Assembly (NCBI GenBank): GCA_021776595.1
Contig: JAJFFP010000012.1
Coordinates: forward strand, 1-47,483
From: Robiginitomaculum sp.
Lineage (GTDB): Bacteria > Pseudomonadota > Alphaproteobacteria > Caulobacterales > Maricaulaceae
Direction: 5' to 3'
Length of the DNA stretch: 47,483 nucleotides
Part shown: positions 7,945 to 16,764 of the stretch, piece after piece
How the letters are laid out: the number at the start of each line of letters is the position of its first letter
Position numbering within the stretch: position 1 is the stretch's first letter
Translations under genes and position numbers: made by a program
The notes under the pieces: generated by a model
Told to the model about the DNA's origin: nothing
The model's input: only the letters and a program-made list of their open reading frames with translations
The model's database searches: none

Positions 7945-10695
7945 ATGAGCAAATTAATGTTAATCGACGCTGCACACCCGGAACAGACCCGGGTCGCGGT
8001 GATAGACGGAAACCGGGTAGAAGAATTTGATTTTGAATCGCAAAGCAAAAAACAGCTTCGCGGCAATATCTATCTGGCTAAAATCACGCGGGTAGAAGCC
8101 TCGCTTCAAGCGGCTTTTGTGGATTATGGCGGTAATCGCCACGGCTTTTTAGCCTTTAATGAAATTCACCCGGACTATTACCAGATCCCGGTCAAAGACC
8201 GTGAGGAACTCTTGCGTCTGGAAGAGGAAGAAGAAAAAGCCTCCGAAGCTACCGAACTTGCCGAAGCCGCCGCAATGGCACAAGAATCACATGATGAAAT
8301 CAGTGGTGACGATCAGGCAGATGCCGGTGATTCACAAAGCTCTGACGATGATGAGGAGCTGGAAGAAGATACCGATGCCGCCGAGGAAGCCGCTATTGCC
8401 GTCGAAGCTGCAGAGCGCCGCCGTCGCCGCCGGGTGCGTGAACTGCGCCGGTATAAAATTCAGGAAGTCATAAAACCAGGCCAGGTATTACTGGTTCAGG
8501 TATCCAAGGAAGAGCGCGGCAATAAGGGCGCGGCCCTGACAAGCTATCTGTCATTGGCCGGACGCTATTGTGTGCTGATGCCCAACACCGCACGCGGGGG
8601 CGGCATTTCCCGTAAAATCAGTAATGCTGCGGACCGTAAACGATTAAAATCCGTTACCGAAAGTCTGGACCTGCCCAAGGGTGTCGGCCTGATCATTCGC
8701 ACCGCCGGATCAAAACGCACCAAAGTCGAAATTCGCCGCGATTATGAATATCTTGGCCGTTTGTGGGGCACGATACGCGAGAACACGCTCTCATCCATGG
8801 CCCCTTCCCTTGTGCATCAAGAGGGTGGTCTGGTCAGACGTGCCGTGCGTGATCTTTATGACAAGGACATAGAGGCCATCCATGTGGAAGGCACCGAAGC
8901 CTATCATGAAGCCCACGACTTTATGAAAATGCTGATGCCCAGCCATGCTCCGCGGGTCAAGCAATATAAGGGCACATTTCCTATTTTTCTCAAGCATCAG
9001 GTTGAGGCCCAGCTAGAGGCCATTTATGACACAAATGTGCGTCTTAAATCTGGTGGATATCTGGTTATACACCAGACCGAAGCACTGGTCGCCATTGATG
9101 TGAATTCCGGGCGTTCAACCAAAGAGCGTAATATCGAAGCCACGGCCTTGAAAACTAATCTGGAAGCTGCCGAAGAGGCCTGCCGTCAAATGCGTCTGCG
9201 CGATCTTGCCGGCCTGTTGGTCATCGACTTCATCGACATGGATGAAAATAAAAATATTCGTGCTGTTGAAAAGCGTATGAAGGATGCGCTCAAACGCGAC
9301 CGGGCCCGTATCCAAATGGGCCGCATTTCCAGTTTTGGCCTGATGGAACTTTCCAGACAGCGCCGCCGCGCCAGTGTCATTGAAGGCTCCTCACAGGTTT
9401 GTCCGACCTGCGCCGGGATAGGGGTTGTGCGTTCGGTTGAATCGGCTGCGCTTTCCGCCTTACAGGCGCTGGAAGGCGAAGTCATGAAGGGCAAAATTGC
9501 CAAGGCGCGTCTCACCATTCCCACCAGAGTTGCCTTATATCTTCTGAATGAGAAGCGTGATTTTCTGGCAGGCATGGAACGTGAGATGGATATGCGTCTG
9601 CTGATTGATGCCGATGCCACCATGCACCCGCCACAATTTGAAATTGAAACACTGGAAAGCAGAAAAGGTCGCGCCCGGATTGCTCAAGCGCATAAGTCGG
9701 ATGCGGATTCGCGCCAGGACCGCACGGATGAACATGTAAAATCTGGTCAGAATGATGTGAGCGGCCACAAAGAGAGGGATACGAATACCACCCCGCAAGA
9801 AGGCGCTGATGCCAACGCCGAAGAAACACCAAGGAAAAGAAGACGTGGCAGACGCGGTGGCCGGGGTCGCCGTAAAGGCAGTGCACATGTAGAACAGGCG
9901 AATACGCAGCAAGCTGCCAGTGCTGAAAATGCTGAAACGGCACCTGAAAGCACAACACAGAGCAACACTAATGAAGACGCACAGGTAAGCGAGACCAAGC
10001 GCAGACCGCGCCGCAGACGCAAACCGGCGGCAGAAGGAAAGACGGAAGCCCCTGCGCCAGCTGAAACCGTAGTGGAAGCGGCGCCAGAGGCAGAAAATAA
10101 ACCTAAAAAGCGTCCGGTTCGCCGCAGACGCAAACCGGCGGCAGAGGCAAAGCAGGAAGCTCCTGCGCCTGCTGAAACCGTAGTGGAAGCGGCGCCAGAG
10201 GCGGAAAATAAACCTAAAAAACGCCCGGTTCGTCGCAGACGCAAACCGTCTGCTGTGGCAAAGACGGAAACCCCTGCGCCAGATGAAACCGTAGATGAAG
10301 CGGCACCAGAGGCAGATGATACACCTAAAAAACGCCCGGTTCGCCGCAGACGTAAACCGGCAGCAGAAGAAAAGACGGAATCTCCTGCACCGGCGGAAAA
10401 CCTAGTGGAAGCGGTGCCAGAGGCAGGTGATACACCTAAAAAACGCCCGGTTCGCCGCAGACGTAAACCGTCTGCTAAGGCTAAGACGGAAGCCCCTGCA
10501 CCGGCTGAAACCGTAGTTGAAGCGGCGCCAGAGGCAGATGTTACACCTAAAAAACGCCCGGTTCGTCGCAGACGCAAACCGGCGTCTGAAAAACAGGCAG
10601 TCAGCGCCGATGCGGAAGACTCTCCGCAAGAGCCTCCTGCAGGAACCAGCGAAGCCGGTAAGAAAAGCTGGTGGGCCAGGCGTTTTAGCGGGTAA
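7945..10695 (+). CDS. rne: Ribonuclease E (Rne/Rng family)
   Basis: This endonuclease cuts AU-rich single-stranded RNA and organises the degradosome. The S1 domain near the N-terminus (after MLIDAAHPEQTRVAV) is split by an acidic Glu/Asp/Ala-rich insertion at roughly residues 90-160, a common alphaproteobacterial feature. The DNase I-like catalytic core has magnesium-binding aspartates in VAIDVNSG (about 385) and LVIDFIDMD (about 428), followed by the zinc-link CPTC (about 486). From about residue 570 the protein is low-complexity: Arg-rich patches (RKRRRGRRGGRGRRKG), then a 37-residue repeat present five times plus a partial sixth copy. It ends SWWARRFSG. I prefer the ATG at 7945 because MSKLMLIDA matches family starts; 7933 (ATG) and 7903 (TTG) are in-frame alternatives. 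The product is 916 residues. Confidence 0.96.
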   Translation: MSKLMLIDAAHPEQTRVAVIDGNRVEEFDFESQSKKQLRGNIYLAKITRVEASLQAAFVDYGGNRHGFLAFNEIHPDYYQIPVKDREELLRLEEEEEKASEATELAEAAAMAQESHDEISGDDQADAGDSQSSDDDEELEEDTDAAEEAAIAVEAAERRRRRRVRELRRYKIQEVIKPGQVLLVQVSKEERGNKGAALTSYLSLAGRYCVLMPNTARGGGISRKISNAADRKRLKSVTESLDLPKGVGLIIRTAGSKRTKVEIRRDYEYLGRLWGTIRENTLSSMAPSLVHQEGGLVRRAVRDLYDKDIEAIHVEGTEAYHEAHDFMKMLMPSHAPRVKQYKGTFPIFLKHQVEAQLEAIYDTNVRLKSGGYLVIHQTEALVAIDVNSGRSTKERNIEATALKTNLEAAEEACRQMRLRDLAGLLVIDFIDMDENKNIRAVEKRMKDALKRDRARIQMGRISSFGLMELSRQRRRASVIEGSSQVCPTCAGIGVVRSVESAALSALQALEGEVMKGKIAKARLTIPTRVALYLLNEKRDFLAGMEREMDMRLLIDADATMHPPQFEIETLESRKGRARIAQAHKSDADSRQDRTDEHVKSGQNDVSGHKERDTNTTPQEGADANAEETPRKRRRGRRGGRGRRKGSAHVEQANTQQAASAENAETAPESTTQSNTNEDAQVSETKRRPRRRRKPAAEGKTEAPAPAETVVEAAPEAENKPKKRPVRRRRKPAAEAKQEAPAPAETVVEAAPEAENKPKKRPVRRRRKPSAVAKTETPAPDETVDEAAPEADDTPKKRPVRRRRKPAAEEKTESPAPAENLVEAVPEAGDTPKKRPVRRRRKPSAKAKTEAPAPAETVVEAAPEADVTPKKRPVRRRRKPASEKQAVSADAEDSPQEPPAGTSEAGKKSWWARRFSG
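9991..10590 (+). repeat. In-frame 111-bp tandem repeat in the rne tail
   Basis: The sequence CCTAAAAA recurs at 10102, 10213, 10324, 10435 and 10546, exactly 111 bp apart, and one diverged copy begins near 9991. Each unit encodes 37 residues: a basic block KKRPVRRRRKP, a short K-x-E stretch, and an acidic Ala/Pro block ending VEAAPEA. Copies differ mainly at scattered codons, so the array looks moderately old but still similar enough to change copy number by slippage. The basic block probably binds RNA. Confidence 0.93.
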
Positions 10696-10702
10696 ATTAT
10701 TT

Positions 10703-10744
10703 TCGGGGTACGGTTTATAATGACCGTGCCCCGATATCGCTTTT
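10703..10744 (+). terminator. Rho-independent-type terminator after rne
   Basis: TCGGGGTACGGT and ACCGTGCCCCGA form a 12-bp, GC-rich stem (one G-T wobble) around an eight-base loop at 10703-10734. A TTTT run follows at 10741-10744. It begins eight bases after the rne stop codon. The T run is short and six bases removed, so efficiency is uncertain, but position and stem strength support termination between rne and the protease gene. Confidence 0.7.
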
Positions 10745-10812
10745 GCAGACATTTGCATTGCGTTTGCATCGTTATGCGTTAGGGTGGATATGGGGCATAA
10801 GGAGGTTTGCCG

Positions 10813-12180
10813 ATGCGCCTTTATGGTTTCCTTGCTGCTTTTACTATTGTTCTTTGCATTTTTGTGCCAAATACGGCTCATGCACAGAGCAGTATCCGTG
10901 ATGCAGAAATCGAAGCCGTTGTGCGTGATTGGTCTGATCCAATATTTATTGCCGCTGGCTTGCGCCCTGGCGACATCAACATTCATCTGATCAACGATGG
11001 TAGCATGAATGCCTTTGTCACGCGCGGGCAAAATATGTTTTTGCATACGGGGATCATTCTTAATGCCGAGACCCCAAATGAGTTGATTGGTGTGATTGCC
11101 CATGAAACCGGCCATATGGCTGGCGGGCACCTGGCACGCTCCGATGATGCCATAAAGAAAGCAATGCGGCCAATGATCCTGACCATGGGGTTGGGTATTC
11201 TTGCCGCCGTTGCCGGTGCCCCCGATGCCGGCGCCGCCATTCTTAGCAGTGCCCAGAAAAACGCTACGGTTACTTTTTTTGCCTATACCAGGGTATTGGA
11301 GGCCTCAACAGATCAGGCTGCGGCCAATTACATGGAAGCCACACACCAGTCTGGTGAAGGTCTGTTACGTTTTTTTGAGCGTTTTCGTTACAATGAAGTG
11401 TTTTCCGGCGCGACACGCTACCCCTATTTCCTGAGTCACCCGCTTTCCTCAGAACGGATCAACTCGTTAAAAGCCAGAGTTGATGCTTCACCATATAAGG
11501 ACGTGAAAGACTCGCCAGAAAATATTCATAAACTGGCAATGATCAAAGCCAAGATTGTCGGCTTCTTGAATCCGCCAGAAACCACGTTTAATCTTTACCC
11601 GGAAACCGATACCAGTATGCCAGCGCGTTATGCCCGTGCCATCGCCCATTATCAGGAGGCTTCGACCTCTATCGCGCTGAAACAAATAGGTGAGTTGCTG
11701 AAAGAGGAACCGGAAAACCCATATTTTAATGAACTTTATGGGCAGATATTATTCGAATCAGCCCAAGCAGACAAGTCCCTGCCCTATCACCGGCGCGCGG
11801 TGGAGCTTCGTCCTGACTCGCCTTTGTTGCGGCTCAATTTATCCCAGGCGCTGATTGCCACCGAAAAACCGGAAAACATTGATCTGGCAATCGATGAGCT
11901 TAAAAAGGTGCTGGCCATCGAAAAGGAAAACAGCTTTGCCTGGTATGAATTATCGATCGCCTATGAGCGTAAAGGCAATACTGCCCTTGCCAAACTGGCC
12001 ACGGCTGAGCAAGCCTATGCGATGGGGGATTATTCCCGCGCCCGTGCCTTTGCCCAGCGCGCAACGATAAATCTTCCCCAAGGCACACCTGAATGGCGCC
12101 GGGCCAATGATATAACACTGGTCATTGCCTCTGACCCCAGGATTAGACGACAAGCAGAACAGCGCCAACGACGCCACTGA
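10813..12180 (+). CDS. Periplasmic M48 metalloprotease with TPR repeats (BepA/YfgC-like)
   Basis: The enzyme is predicted to degrade or chaperone misassembled outer-membrane proteins in the periplasm, as BepA does for the LPS transporter and BAM machinery. A signal peptide ends at NTAHA-QSS (about residue 24). The zinc motif HETGH lies at 97-101, with a downstream Glu expected in the EASTDQAA segment. The C-terminal half (about 270-450) is built from TPR-like helices (HYQEA..., ELRPDSPLLRLNLSQAL). The ATG at 10813 has an ideal AAGGAGGT ribosome-binding site; the TTG six bases earlier is ignored. The product is 455 residues. The following gene is a DsbA-like oxidoreductase, a pairing common in Alphaproteobacteria. 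Confidence 0.88.
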   Translation: MRLYGFLAAFTIVLCIFVPNTAHAQSSIRDAEIEAVVRDWSDPIFIAAGLRPGDINIHLINDGSMNAFVTRGQNMFLHTGIILNAETPNELIGVIAHETGHMAGGHLARSDDAIKKAMRPMILTMGLGILAAVAGAPDAGAAILSSAQKNATVTFFAYTRVLEASTDQAAANYMEATHQSGEGLLRFFERFRYNEVFSGATRYPYFLSHPLSSERINSLKARVDASPYKDVKDSPENIHKLAMIKAKIVGFLNPPETTFNLYPETDTSMPARYARAIAHYQEASTSIALKQIGELLKEEPENPYFNELYGQILFESAQADKSLPYHRRAVELRPDSPLLRLNLSQALIATEKPENIDLAIDELKKVLAIEKENSFAWYELSIAYERKGNTALAKLATAEQAYAMGDYSRARAFAQRATINLPQGTPEWRRANDITLVIASDPRIRRQAEQRQRRH

Positions 12181-12197
12181 GGGGATACGCCTCCTTA

Positions 12198-12217
12198 GAT
12201 GACTGATTCCAGTCGTC
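12198..12217. repeat. Small inverted repeat between the M48 and DsbA-like genes
   Basis: GATGACTG and CAGTCGTC pair (one T-G) around ATTC, an eight-base-pair stem shortly after the protease stop. A T-rich stretch (TTTTTT at 12235-12240) follows 18 bases later, so it could be a weak attenuator or terminator. It lacks the usual adjacency of stem and T run. Confidence 0.3.
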
Positions 12218-12298
12218 AGGCTATTAAACACGCATTTTTTACTTTTCTTCTTGCCAAAAACCCGGCATGACAAGACCATGCTGCAAGAGGAGCTTCTG

Positions 12299-13102
12299 TT
12301 GTCAAAAAATACTGTTTTATTAATTGTGCTTGCCGTATTGGCGGGTGCTGTTTCAGGCGGCACTGCCGGTTATATGGCTGCGGGTAAACATAAGGCCTCT
12401 GCCCCCACTGACAACACCATGTCCAGTCACATCGTTAATGCTGCCTCAGTTCGCGAAGCCTTGCTATCCCGACCGGAAATTGTTGAAGAGGCATTTTACG
12501 CCTTGCAGGCAAAACGTAAGACAGAAGCCGAGCAAAACAGTAAAAATGCTCTCACTTTATTGCGGGATGCTCTTTTTAATGATGCCAGCGATCCTGTAGT
12601 TGGGGCCGATGGTGCACCTTTCGTTATGGTCGAATTTTTCGATTATAATTGCAGCTATTGCAAGCTGGCTTCCAAATGGCTGCAAACAACGCTGAAAGAA
12701 AACCCGGGCAAGATTAAAATCATTTTGAAGGACTTTCCCATTCTGGATGGCCGCTCAAACGGCTCCCGGAGAGCCTCAGAAGCGGCCTGGGCAGCACGTA
12801 TACAAGGGCGGGATAAATACACCAAATTCCATTTTGCCCTGATGAATGCCCGTGGCGGATTTGATGATGCCAGGATTGATGAATTGGCAAGGCAAAGCGG
12901 TCTGGATATTGCAAAAATGCGGGCGGACATGAAAGCCAATGCACCGGCATTTGAATCCTTGATCAAACAAAATTTTGCCCTAGCCCAACAATTAGGTATT
13001 GATGGCACTCCTGCCTTTATTACCGGAGATACCATCATCAGTGGTGCCAATACCGATAAATTGCAAACCCTGCTGGATGAAGCCTTGGCCAAAGCCGGCT
13101 AA
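12299..13102 (+). CDS. DsbA-family thiol:disulfide oxidoreductase (Com1-like)
   Basis: This periplasmic thioredoxin-fold protein is likely to introduce or isomerise disulfides in exported proteins. One N-terminal membrane segment or uncleaved signal lies at residues 5-27. A helical region (about 47-92) precedes the thioredoxin fold, as in Com1/ScsC-like proteins and related trimeric or dimeric disulfide enzymes. The active site is CSYC at 118-121 and the cis-Pro loop is GTPAF near the C-terminus. I place the start at the TTG at 12299 because AAGAGGAG sits six bases upstream. Longer in-frame starts at 12251 (TTG) and 12278 (ATG) would add hydrophilic residues before the signal. The product is 267 residues. 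Confidence 0.88.
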   Translation: MSKNTVLLIVLAVLAGAVSGGTAGYMAAGKHKASAPTDNTMSSHIVNAASVREALLSRPEIVEEAFYALQAKRKTEAEQNSKNALTLLRDALFNDASDPVVGADGAPFVMVEFFDYNCSYCKLASKWLQTTLKENPGKIKIILKDFPILDGRSNGSRRASEAAWAARIQGRDKYTKFHFALMNARGGFDDARIDELARQSGLDIAKMRADMKANAPAFESLIKQNFALAQQLGIDGTPAFITGDTIISGANTDKLQTLLDEALAKAG

Positions 13103-13133
13103 TTCTCTTTTCTGCCTTGCTTTCATTATACAA

Positions 13134-13145
13134 AAATGATCATTT
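13134..13145. repeat. AAATGATCATTT palindrome upstream of the SMP-30-like gene
   Basis: A perfect 12-bp palindrome lies 26-37 bases before the ATG at 13171. Its core ATGATCAT occurs again at 13165-13172, overlapping the start codon, with centres 29 bp apart. The arrangement could suit a dimeric repressor, but AT-rich palindromes arise easily by chance. Confidence 0.25.
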
Positions 13146-13170
13146 CCCCATGTATTAGGGGCGGATGATC

Positions 13171-14304
13171 ATGAAAATCATACTCAGGCTATTGGCTTTA
13201 TTGATCGTTGCCGGGACGGTTTATCTGTTATTCTGGCCTGTGCCGATTAAACCAGTGCTCTGGGATGCCCCACAATCGCCGGGCTATGTTGGGGCATGGG
13301 CACCCAATCATAAGCTATCCAACCTTGAAATGACTTCATTGCCGCAAAGCGATGGACCAGAGGACATTTCCGCCGGAAACTGGCAAGGCAGCCTGCATAT
13401 CATCACCGCACTGCATGATGGTTCGATAGTGGCGCAAGAGCCCGACAGCGGACAGATTACCACCATTGCCAATACCGGTGGTCGACCATTGGGCCTGGAA
13501 TTTGATCGCGCAGGGAACCTGATTATTGCCGATGCTTATCGTGGCCTGTTGTCCATGGATACCACCGGTAAAATCACTGTGCTGGCTGACCACACCGATG
13601 ATGGCAGTCTTATCAGTTATGCCGATGATCTGGACATTGCCAGTGATGGACGGATTTTCTTTTCTGACGCCAGCACCCGATTTGGTGCCAAGGCCGCTGG
13701 TGGCACTTTGCAAGGCAGTCTGCTGGCTTTGATGGAACACAGTAATGATGGGCGGATACTGGTTTATGATCCGGGTGACAAAAGCGTAAATGTAGTTCTG
13801 GAAGGCCTGACCTTTCCCAACGGCATTGCCATGTGCCCCAAGGATAAATGCCTGCTGGTTGCCGAAACCGGCACCTACGCGGTCAAACGTGTCTGGCTGA
13901 ACGGTAATGAAGCTGGCCAGATTGATACATTATTGAATAATCTTCCGGGGTTTCCTGACAATTTGAACCTGGCACCCGATGGCTCTTTTTGGCTTGGCCT
14001 GACCAGTCCGCGTGCTGACGCCCTTGATAAACTCTCAAAAAAACCGCTGGTGCGCATGATTGTGCAACGCCTTCCCGCTTTTATGCGGCCCAAGGCCCAA
14101 AATTACGGATTTGTGCTTAATTTCAGTCTGGATGGACAGATTTTGAATGTTCTGCAAGACCCGGCGGGTGGATACCCCCTGACCACCGGCGCGTTTGAGC
14201 CGGGCAATGGCTGGCTTTATATCAGTTCATTAAACGCCACAGAGTTAGCCCGCCTGCCCTGGCCAAAATCCAAGACAGCAAAGCCAGAACCGGCACAGCC
14301 ATAG
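13171..14304 (+). CDS. SMP-30/strictosidine-synthase-like beta-propeller protein
   Basis: The product has an N-terminal membrane anchor (residues 4-20) and a six-bladed propeller of the strictosidine synthase/gluconolactonase superfamily, so it should face the periplasm. Recognisable pieces are LEFDRAGNLIIADAYRGL, YADDLDIASDGRIFFSDAS, LEGLTFPNGIAMCP and LPGFPDNLNLAPDGSFWLG. These resemble the mammalian APMAP and bacterial lactone hydrolase relatives. The segment NLNLAPDGSFW may carry calcium-binding residues. The natural substrate is unknown; a lactonase or arylesterase activity is possible. I chose the ATG at 13171 (AGGGG nine bases upstream) over the one at 13165. It ends three bases before the convergent ABC-F stop. 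Confidence 0.8.
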   Translation: MKIILRLLALLIVAGTVYLLFWPVPIKPVLWDAPQSPGYVGAWAPNHKLSNLEMTSLPQSDGPEDISAGNWQGSLHIITALHDGSIVAQEPDSGQITTIANTGGRPLGLEFDRAGNLIIADAYRGLLSMDTTGKITVLADHTDDGSLISYADDLDIASDGRIFFSDASTRFGAKAAGGTLQGSLLALMEHSNDGRILVYDPGDKSVNVVLEGLTFPNGIAMCPKDKCLLVAETGTYAVKRVWLNGNEAGQIDTLLNNLPGFPDNLNLAPDGSFWLGLTSPRADALDKLSKKPLVRMIVQRLPAFMRPKAQNYGFVLNFSLDGQILNVLQDPAGGYPLTTGAFEPGNGWLYISSLNATELARLPWPKSKTAKPEPAQP

Positions 14305-14307
14305 AGG

Positions 14308-16179
14308 TTATTGATTACGCGCGCGTTCGAATTCTTCCTGCGCCACCAGCCACATATTTTCAATTTCATCCATGCGCTTTAAGGCGCGGCCTCGTTTGAC
14401 GTTAAAGCTCATGGCCTGTTCCGGGTCGCGCTCATAGAGCTCAGGTTTGGCAAGCGCCGCATCAATCTGCGCTATGCCACCGCGTAATCTTTCCATTTCG
14501 GTTTCCAGACGCACAATATTGCGCCGCAAGGGAGCCAGAGACTCACGCCGCGCCGCCTTGGCCTGACGCTTGGCTAATCCGGCCTGAACCTTTACCGTCG
14601 ATGGGCCTTTACGTTCCTTTTCACCCATCTGGCGGCGGTAGTCATCCATGTCCCCGTCATAATTGTTTACGGTTCCGCCTTGCACGATCCACAAACGATC
14701 TATGCTGCGTTCAATCAAGAACCGGTCATGGCTGATCAGTAGCACTGCCCCTTCATAGGTATCCAGCGCATCGGCCAAGGCCGCACGGCTATCCATATCC
14801 AGATGGTTTGTCGGCTCATCCAGGATCAAAAGATGCGGCCCTTCAAAGGCAATCAGGTTAAGCAAAAGTCTCGCTTTCTCACCGCCGGAGAGATCACCAA
14901 CCGCTGTTTCCGCATGTTCTGCGCCCAGTCCAAACCGGGCAAGACGTGCACGTCGTTGTGCTTCGGTGGCTTCCTCCATCCGATCGCGCACATGCGAATA
15001 AGGGGTTTCACCTGGGTCAAGCACATCAAGCTGGTGCTGGGCGAAATAGGCCACCTGCATACGCTTATGGTGTTTCATACGGCCATTCATTACCGCCAGT
15101 TTTCCGGCAATCAGCTTGGCAAAAGTAGACTTGCCCTGCCCGTTTCTACCCAAAAGGGCAATGCGGTCATCAGGGTCAATGGCCAGATCAAGGTTGCTCA
15201 ATATCGGCTTACCCGGTTCATACCCCACACTAGCGTCCTCAAAGCGGATCATGGGCGGGGCCATGGGGCGTTTGGGGCTGGGCAAATCAAACGGGGCCAC
15301 CGGGTTTTCTACAATCGTGGCGATGGGACGCATTTTTTCAAGGCGCTTAACGCGACTTTGTGCCTGTTTTGCCTTTGAGGCCTTATAACGAAAACGATCC
15401 ACAAAAGCCTGCAAGTGACGGCGCTCTTCTTCCTGACGACTGCGCAGCGCCATGTCCAGACGTTGCCGCTCTGCCAATTGCTTTTCAAAAGAATCATAGC
15501 CACCTTCAAAAATGGTGATTTTACCGGCGCGCAAATGGCCAATCTGGTGCACCGCTGTATTCAGCAAGTCACGATCATGGGAAATAATCAGCACCGCACC
15601 TGCAAAGCGCTTCAAATGCGTTTCCAGCCAGATGGCCCCTTCCAGATCAAGATAGTTGGTCGGCTCATCCAGCAATAATAAATCCGGCTCAGCAAATAAC
15701 ATGGATGCCAGTGAGGCACGCATACGCCAGCCACCAGAGAAACTGGAACAGGGGTTTTGCTGTTCCTGACTGGTAAAACCCAGGCCGTGCAAAATAGTGC
15801 CGGCACGGGCCTCGGCGGAATAGGCCCCGATGTCAGCAAGGCGGGTCTGAATTTCTGCAATTTTGTGTGGCTCGCTCTGTGTTTGCGCGGCGCTTAACAA
15901 TTGTTCGCGCTCAGTATCGGCGCTAAGCACAAAATCCATGATCGACTGCGGACCGCCCGGTGCCTCCTGATCCACGGCCCCAAGACGTGCGCCTTTGCGG
16001 ATACGGGCCTCCCCGCTGATCGGCTCCATCTCACCTTTGATGATCCGCAATAATGTTGACTTGCCAGTGCCATTGCGCCCCACAAGGCCAAGGCGGGTTT
16101 TGGGCATAAGGGCAAAGCTCGCATTATTGATCAACAACCGCCCTTCGACCCTGCAAACCAGATTGTTGATATGTAGCAT
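14308..16179 (-). CDS. ABC-F family ATP-binding protein (Uup/YheS-like)
   Basis: ABC-F proteins are soluble twin-ATPase proteins that act on the ribosome to relieve stalls or aid assembly. The 623-residue product has two nucleotide-binding domains: Walker A GRNGTGKST near residue 36 and GRNGQGKST near 346, signature motifs SSFSGGWRMR and GDLSGGEKAR, and Walker B LLLLDEPTNYLD and LLILDEPTNHLD. A charged linker (about 235-300, RRHLQAFVDRFRYKASKAKQ) joins them and matches the P-site tRNA-interaction motif region. The C-terminus is a coiled-coil extension (about 540-620). There are no membrane segments, so it is not a transporter. It is divergent from ndk across 162 bases. Confidence 0.92.
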   Translation of the reverse strand: MLHINNLVCRVEGRLLINNASFALMPKTRLGLVGRNGTGKSTLLRIIKGEMEPISGEARIRKGARLGAVDQEAPGGPQSIMDFVLSADTEREQLLSAAQTQSEPHKIAEIQTRLADIGAYSAEARAGTILHGLGFTSQEQQNPCSSFSGGWRMRASLASMLFAEPDLLLLDEPTNYLDLEGAIWLETHLKRFAGAVLIISHDRDLLNTAVHQIGHLRAGKITIFEGGYDSFEKQLAERQRLDMALRSRQEEERRHLQAFVDRFRYKASKAKQAQSRVKRLEKMRPIATIVENPVAPFDLPSPKRPMAPPMIRFEDASVGYEPGKPILSNLDLAIDPDDRIALLGRNGQGKSTFAKLIAGKLAVMNGRMKHHKRMQVAYFAQHQLDVLDPGETPYSHVRDRMEEATEAQRRARLARFGLGAEHAETAVGDLSGGEKARLLLNLIAFEGPHLLILDEPTNHLDMDSRAALADALDTYEGAVLLISHDRFLIERSIDRLWIVQGGTVNNYDGDMDDYRRQMGEKERKGPSTVKVQAGLAKRQAKAARRESLAPLRRNIVRLETEMERLRGGIAQIDAALAKPELYERDPEQAMSFNVKRGRALKRMDEIENMWLVAQEEFERARNQ

Positions 16180-16341
16180 ACTGCAAATCCACTAAAATAT
16201 TTTTGCCGATAGTGCGGGTTTGTCTGGCCGAAGAAAAGGCCGTCCTGCACATGCGCCGCCAAAACAGCCTTCACAGCCAGAGGCCACACTGCTATAGGCG
16301 CGCCAAATCATTGCAACCCCAACAACTGACAGGATTATCCC

Positions 16342-16764
16342 ATGGCCATACAACGCACGTTTTCAATTATCAAACCCGACGCCACCAAACGTAACCTTAC
16401 CGGTGCCATCAATGCCAAAATTGAAGGCGCTGGTCTGCACATTATAGCGCAAAAGCGCATCCGTCTTACCCAGGAGCAAGCCGAAGGCTTTTATGCTGTG
16501 CATAAAGAACGTCCGTTTTTTGCCGATCTGGTGGCTTTCATGACATCCGGTCCGGTCGTAGTGCAGGCCCTGGAGGGCGAAAATGCTATTGCCAAATACC
16601 GCGAAGTAATGGGAGCAACCAACCCGGCAGATGCCGAGCCTGGCACCATCCGCAAGGAATTTGCGGTCAGCATTGAAGCCAATTCAGTGCACGGTTCCGA
16701 TGCACCGGAAACCGCCGCCGAAGAAATCCCGTTTTTCTTTAGCGAAGAAGAGATTGTGGGCTAA
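16342..16764 (+). CDS. ndk: Nucleoside diphosphate kinase
   Basis: Ndk moves the gamma-phosphate of ATP to other nucleoside diphosphates and so balances NTP and dNTP pools. The 140-residue length is exact for the family. The N-terminus [12 protein letters not shown], the PFF[13 protein letters not shown] segment and the active-site motif NSVHGSDA, with the phosphorylated histidine, are all present. The start follows a short leader with AGGATTAT upstream. The last 26 bases overlap the 3' end of the convergent M48 protease gene. Confidence 0.97.
   Translation: MAIQRTFSIIKPDATKRNLTGAINAKIEGAGLHIIAQKRIRLTQEQAEGFYAVHKERPFFADLVAFMTSGPVVVQALEGENAIAKYREVMGATNPADAEPGTIRKEFAVSIEANSVHGSDAPETAAEEIPFFFSEEEIVG

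Noticed and set aside
9747-10769. Long minus-strand open frame opposite the RNase E repeats
   Set aside because: It mirrors the tandem repeat of rne; its Ser/Ala/Gly-rich translation is the antisense of the Arg/Pro/Glu array and has no ribosome-binding site or recognisable domain.
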